Assembly: GCA_041653995.1 (NCBI GenBank)
Contig: JBAZEK010000001.1
Span: 1,178,001-1,242,000 of the forward strand
Source: Dehalococcoidia bacterium
GTDB taxonomy: Bacteria > Chloroflexota > Dehalococcoidia > GIF9 > UBA5629
Direction of reading: 5' to 3'
DNA length: 64,000 nt
Shown: one piece after another, positions 60,510-64,000 of the stretch
Layout of the letters: every line of letters begins with the position of its first letter
Position numbering within the stretch: the stretch's first letter is position 1
The notes under the pieces: model-generated
The model's input: the letters and a program-made list of their open reading frames with translations, nothing else
Database searches by the model: none
Told to the model about the DNA's origin: nothing
Program-made: the position numbers and the translations under genes

Positions 60510-62153
60510 TTACTTGCTTTTCTCCTCATCCTGTAGAATTCTACGCAGTACCTTACCCACGAATGTTTTGGGCAGCTCTTTACGGAACTCGAAGTGCTTG
60601 GGAACTTTGTAGCCGGTGAGTTTCTCCCTGCAATATTTCTGCAATTCCTCTGCAGTCACGCTTTTCCCCTCTTTCAGCACGACCCAGGCCTTGACGGCTT
60701 CCATCTGTCTGGGATCAGGTATCCCGCCCACACATACTTCAGCCACGGCCGGATGCTCCTGGAGAATCTCTTCCACCTCACGCGGCCAGACCTGGAAGCC
60801 ACCGCATTTTATCAGGTCCTTCTTGCGAGACGTCAGAAAGATATAGCCATCCTCATCCATGTAGCCGATATCGCCGGTGTAAAGCCAGCCGTCCCGCAGA
60901 ATCTCTTTGGTCTCTTCCGGCCGTTTCCAATAGCCCTGCATGAGCTGCGGCGCCTTGATAATAATCTCTCCCGGCTGCCCGACAGGCATACCTGAAGACC
61001 CGCTGTCTATATCAACGATACGTACAATGGTATCCGGCAGGGGCAGGCCTATGGAGCCCTCCTTCCATTTACCCTTGGCAGGAGTGGTAAGCATGGCCAT
61101 GCCGCTCTCAGTGAGTGCGTAACCCTCGGTCAACCGGCCGCTGATATGCTTCTCGAACTGCTCCTTGGTCTCACGCATCAGCGGCGCTGCGCCCGATGTA
61201 GCCATGCGAATGGTTTTGAGATCACCCATTTTGAGATCCGGATATTCCAGCATGGAGATGAACATGGTGGGAGCGGCCCCCATATTAGTAATACCTTGAT
61301 TCTTAATAGTTTCAATCATGCCCTTGATATCACGCGGATTGGCGATGAGCACCGAGATATTATGCTGAACCAGCGCCATCCCGAAGCTGGCATAGATGCC
61401 GAAAGCATGGAAGAGCGGCAGAGGCACAAGGAATTTTTCGTCCCACCAGAGTGAAATCTCGCGGAACCAGGCCTCCACCTGCATACCTGTGATCACCAGG
61501 GACTTATGGCTCTCCATAACACCCTTGGGAGTGCCCGTGGTGCCTCCCGAGAACAGGATCAAGGCTGTATCGTCCGGCGCCACTTTTACGCCGGGGACCG
61601 GTTTTCCTGCATATTTCCTGCTAAGGTCGAGCCACCAGTCGTCGCCTGGCTCAATAGCGGTCGCCGCCTTCTCTTTATTCGGCACGGTGTAATCATCGAA
61701 TTCAGCCAGGATAACGTTGCGTACGCTGGTTTTCTTCTGCAGCCTTTTGACCATGGGATACCACAGGTTTAGCACCACCGCTGTTTCAGCATCGATATCA
61801 TTTAACCTCGCTTCCAGTTCGAACTCGGTGTAGAGTGGATTGAGCGGCACCACAATAGCGCCCAGCTTCCAGGCCGCGAAGAAAATAATATACTCCTGGG
61901 GGCAGTTAAGGAAGAGCACGGCTATGCGGTCACCCTTCTTCACACCCATGGAAGCCAGCGCCGCAGCCATAGCATCGCTCTCACTGACGATCTCTTTATA
62001 GCTGAGCTTCCTGTCCTGGAAGATGATCATGGGATAATCAGGACGCTCGTTTTTAGCTTCCAGCAAGACATCCATAATGGTCTTACGGGGGTATGGCTCA
62101 AGAGAGCGGGGTACGCCGGGATCATAGCTTTTGTACCATAGATGTTCGGTCAA
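60510..62153 (-). CDS. AMP-forming acyl-CoA ligase, copy 3
   Basis: The start is a TTG at 62153, with AAGGATG upstream. The 547-aa product has LILFSGGTTGTPKGVMESH, EGYALTESGMAML, GWLYTGDIGYMDEDGYIF and SRKKDLIKCGGFQVWP, where Cys-Gly-Gly replaces the Pro-Ser-Gly of the other copies at the hinge, then LPKTFVGKVLRRIL. A 14-bp hairpin lies just upstream. Substrate cannot be deduced. Confidence 0.92.
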   Translation of the reverse strand: MTEHLWYKSYDPGVPRSLEPYPRKTIMDVLLEAKNERPDYPMIIFQDRKLSYKEIVSESDAMAAALASMGVKKGDRIAVLFLNCPQEYIIFFAAWKLGAIVVPLNPLYTEFELEARLNDIDAETAVVLNLWYPMVKRLQKKTSVRNVILAEFDDYTVPNKEKAATAIEPGDDWWLDLSRKYAGKPVPGVKVAPDDTALILFSGGTTGTPKGVMESHKSLVITGMQVEAWFREISLWWDEKFLVPLPLFHAFGIYASFGMALVQHNISVLIANPRDIKGMIETIKNQGITNMGAAPTMFISMLEYPDLKMGDLKTIRMATSGAAPLMRETKEQFEKHISGRLTEGYALTESGMAMLTTPAKGKWKEGSIGLPLPDTIVRIVDIDSGSSGMPVGQPGEIIIKAPQLMQGYWKRPEETKEILRDGWLYTGDIGYMDEDGYIFLTSRKKDLIKCGGFQVWPREVEEILQEHPAVAEVCVGGIPDPRQMEAVKAWVVLKEGKSVTAEELQKYCREKLTGYKVPKHFEFRKELPKTFVGKVLRRILQDEEKSK

Positions 62154-62166
62154 CTCAGCATCCTTC

Positions 62167-62198
62167 AGACCGGTCCCGGCAGCCGCCGGGACCGGTCT
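62167..62198. promoter_or_regulatory. Perfect 14-bp hairpin between acyl-CoA ligase copies 4 and 3
   Basis: A stem (62167-62180 with 62185-62198) with a four-base loop stands between two co-directional genes, 13 bases from the copy 3 start. The plus strand continues TCATTATTTTT, so it could terminate plus-strand RNA; on the minus strand there is no U-tract, so it may instead set mRNA processing or stability between the two genes. Confidence 0.6.
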
Positions 62199-62228
62199 TC
62201 ATTATTTTTAAAATTTAAAAATAACCTG

Positions 62229-63917
62229 CTATTTTGCTTTGGCTTTCTCCTCCTCCACCAGTACCCTTCTCAGCACCTTGCCCACCATAGTTTTGGGCAA
62301 CTCGGTTCGGAACTCGACAAATTTAGGTATCTTGTAGGCCACCAGCTTCTCCTTGCACCAGGCCTGTATCTCCTCCGCTGTAGCGGTCTTGCCCGCCTCC
62401 ATCACCACCCAGGCCTTAACCGCCTCACCCTGCTTGGCATCAGGTATGCCGGCCACGCAGGCTTCGGCCACATCAGGATGTGCAGCTATGACTTCCTCGA
62501 CCTCCCGCGGCCATACCTGGAAACCGCTGGGCTTGATCAGGTCCTTTTTACGCGAGGTGATGAAAAGATAACCATCCTCATCCAGATACCCGATATCGCC
62601 GGTGTAGAGCCAGCCATCCCGCAGCATCTCCTTGGTCTCCTCAGGCCTGTTCCAGTATCCCACCATGAGCTGCGGCGCCTTAATAACTATTTCGCCTTCC
62701 TGTCCGGCGGGTAAATCGCCCTCACCCGTCTCCAAATCGCCGATCCTGGCAATCACATCGGGCAGCGGCATGCCGGTGGAACCCTCCTTCCATTTGCCCA
62801 GGTAAGGTGTAACGCAGGAGGCCATGGTAGCCTCGGTCATGGCATAGCCTTCGACTATCCGGCCGCCCGTCAATTCCTCAAAGCGTCTCTTGGTATCGGC
62901 CAGCAGCGGAGCGGCGCCGGACACACAGAACTTCATCGATTTGAAATCGACTTTCCCGGCTTTGACCTTGGGATGCTCCAGCAGAGCAATATAAAGGGCG
63001 GGAACTGCCGGGAAGAAAGTCGGTTTATCATGTTGAATAGTAGCTATCAAATCTTCGCGGTCGCGAGGATTGGGAACGAGGGACAATGTCACATGGCATA
63101 CTATGGCGGTGCTCATAACACCATAGGTCGCGTATACATGGAAAAGCGGCAGGCAGGCCATGATGACATCCTTGTAGCTCTCGATCATGCCACCGAACCA
63201 CGCAGCATACTGCAGGGCTGTTATCACCATGGAATGATGCGTGCCTACCACGCCCTTGGGGGTGCCCGTGGTGCCGCCGCTGAACAGTATGAGTGCAGGA
63301 TCCTGCGGTGCAACCTTCACATCCGGCCGCCCGGCGCCGGCATACTGCTTGATCAGGTCCGTCATCCACAAATCTCCCTGCTCCAGTTCTACATAGTGAC
63401 CTTCCTTTTTCTCCTTGACCAGCGTGAACAACACCTTAAGCACCGGCGGGAGGTAATCCTTGATGCTGGTAGCTATGACCAGCTTTACGCTGGTGCGCGG
63501 CTGTATCTTCTTAAACTGCTTGTAGAACATGGTCAGAACGACTACAGTCCCAGCCCCGCAATCTTTGAGGGCGTGCTCCAGCTCGCTTTCCGTATACATG
63601 GGATTTAAATGCACCAGTATGGCGCCGACCTTCCAGGCCCCCCAGCGGCAGATAAGCGCCTGCGGGCAGTTGGGCATGAGAAGCGCGACCCTGTCGCCTT
63701 TCTTGACGCCTTTGGCAGCCAGGGCAGCCGCGAATTCATCGCTCAGCTTCTGAAACTCAGCATAGGATATCTTCCTCTTCTTGAAAAGCATCATGGGATA
63801 GTCGGGTTTCTCTTTGACTGCCTCATCCACGTAATCTATGAGGGTTTTCTGGGGATATGGTTCCAGTGTGTGGGGTACACCGGGATCGTAATTCTTTAAC
63901 CAGCGATATTCTGCCAT
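62229..63917 (-). CDS. AMP-forming acyl-CoA ligase, copy 4
   Basis: The ATG at 63917 follows TTGGAGGTTGATTGC; the frame upstream to 63932 is not used. The 562-aa product has LILFSGGTTGTPKGVVGTH, EGYAMTEATMAS, GWLYTGDIGYLDEDGYLF, SRKKDLIKPSGFQVWP and LPKTMVGKVLRRVL. It shares with copy 1 a KEKKEGHYVELEQGD-type linker. It is the first of four visible in the cluster; more may lie beyond the window. Confidence 0.92.
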   Translation of the reverse strand: MAEYRWLKNYDPGVPHTLEPYPQKTLIDYVDEAVKEKPDYPMMLFKKRKISYAEFQKLSDEFAAALAAKGVKKGDRVALLMPNCPQALICRWGAWKVGAILVHLNPMYTESELEHALKDCGAGTVVVLTMFYKQFKKIQPRTSVKLVIATSIKDYLPPVLKVLFTLVKEKKEGHYVELEQGDLWMTDLIKQYAGAGRPDVKVAPQDPALILFSGGTTGTPKGVVGTHHSMVITALQYAAWFGGMIESYKDVIMACLPLFHVYATYGVMSTAIVCHVTLSLVPNPRDREDLIATIQHDKPTFFPAVPALYIALLEHPKVKAGKVDFKSMKFCVSGAAPLLADTKRRFEELTGGRIVEGYAMTEATMASCVTPYLGKWKEGSTGMPLPDVIARIGDLETGEGDLPAGQEGEIVIKAPQLMVGYWNRPEETKEMLRDGWLYTGDIGYLDEDGYLFITSRKKDLIKPSGFQVWPREVEEVIAAHPDVAEACVAGIPDAKQGEAVKAWVVMEAGKTATAEEIQAWCKEKLVAYKIPKFVEFRTELPKTMVGKVLRRVLVEEEKAKAK

Positions 63918-63967
63918 GCAATCAACCTCCAAATCAATATATTCTAATGCCGTGACTATATGTTTAA

Positions 63968-63997
63968 GCAGTCCCCGGCTGTGCAGCCGGGGACTGC
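63968..63997. promoter_or_regulatory. 13-bp hairpin upstream of copy 4
   Basis: A stem (63968-63980 with 63985-63997) with a GTGC loop lies 51 bases upstream of copy 4, at the window edge. It resembles the intergenic hairpin at 62167 in layout, though not in sequence; neither has a minus-strand U-tract. Confidence 0.5.
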
Positions 63998-64000
63998 CTC

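Noticed and set aside
1..64000. CRISPR array, IS element, tRNA, rRNA or prophage
   Set aside because: I looked for regularly spaced repeats, transposase or integrase motifs and tRNA-like T-loops and saw none; a dedicated tRNA scan would be decisive.

Overview
The window looks like a chromosomal segment of an uncultivated anaerobic bacterium. The SRP RNA is the long bacterial (Bacillus scRNA) type, promoters are sigma70-like, and the genes include rsmA, ispE, rsfS, tsaE/tsaB, ftsH, metG and rsmI. Hdr/MvhD/MetVF proteins, an archaeal-style split glutamate synthase, a GuaB3-type IMPDH relative and several nearly leaderless promoters would fit an anaerobic Chloroflexota (Dehalococcoidia-like) lineage. 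That placement is inference; no rRNA is present to settle it.

Layout. (1) 1-4.86 kb is AT-rich and differs from the rest. It holds a DUF3800-like gene cut by the window edge, an RNase H-fold exonuclease-like gene, very small cysteine-rich and membrane proteins, a DUF3467/winged-helix pair and a gene interrupted by a stop codon. It looks like accessory DNA, although no integrase, transposase or attachment site is visible. (2) 4.9-18.95 kb is one minus-strand operon behind a perfect TTGACA-17-TATAAT promoter. In transcription order it reads mvhD-like, metF, a degenerate glutamate-synthase FMN-domain protein, an intact FMN-domain protein, an amidotransferase+GXGXG protein, hdrC, hdrB, a 1495-aa HdrA carrying an inserted GltD module, mvhD, metV. 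This is the most interesting part: a predicted flavin-based electron-bifurcating methylene-tetrahydrofolate reductase of the Moorella MetVF-HdrABC-MvhD type, joined in one transcription unit with all parts of a glutamate synthase. (3) 19-25 kb: RRM RNA-binding protein, zinc-ribbon protein, MFS transporter, a TGS-GTPase, an eIF2B-like protein, a TatD nuclease and a sugar-nucleotidyl transferase. (4) 25-29.2 kb: a thiol-redox relay of thioredoxin, CcdA and three TlpA-like proteins, one with two thioredoxin folds around two FN3-like domains. (5) 29.2-51 kb: mostly housekeeping genes, namely a K+ channel with an unusual filter, CPBP protease, CCA-transferase-like protein, VTT protein, ispE, rsmA, SRP RNA, phosphoesterase, cyclophilin, thiL-tsaE-tsaB, CvpA, ndk, rsfS, MarR, ftsH, prenyl synthase, metG, rsmI, GuaB3 and two transporters. 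(6) 51-57 kb: an orphan protein with an acidic tail, a transglutaminase-like lipoprotein, a CoA-disulfide-reductase/rhodanese protein and a GatZ-PfkB fusion. (7) 57-63.9 kb: four tandem AMP-forming acyl-CoA ligase paralogues ending at a strong terminator.

Together the genes suggest strictly anaerobic, folate-dependent C1 metabolism (Wood-Ljungdahl methyl branch), electron bifurcation, and activation of fatty or aromatic acids. I saw no tRNA, rRNA, CRISPR array or insertion sequence.
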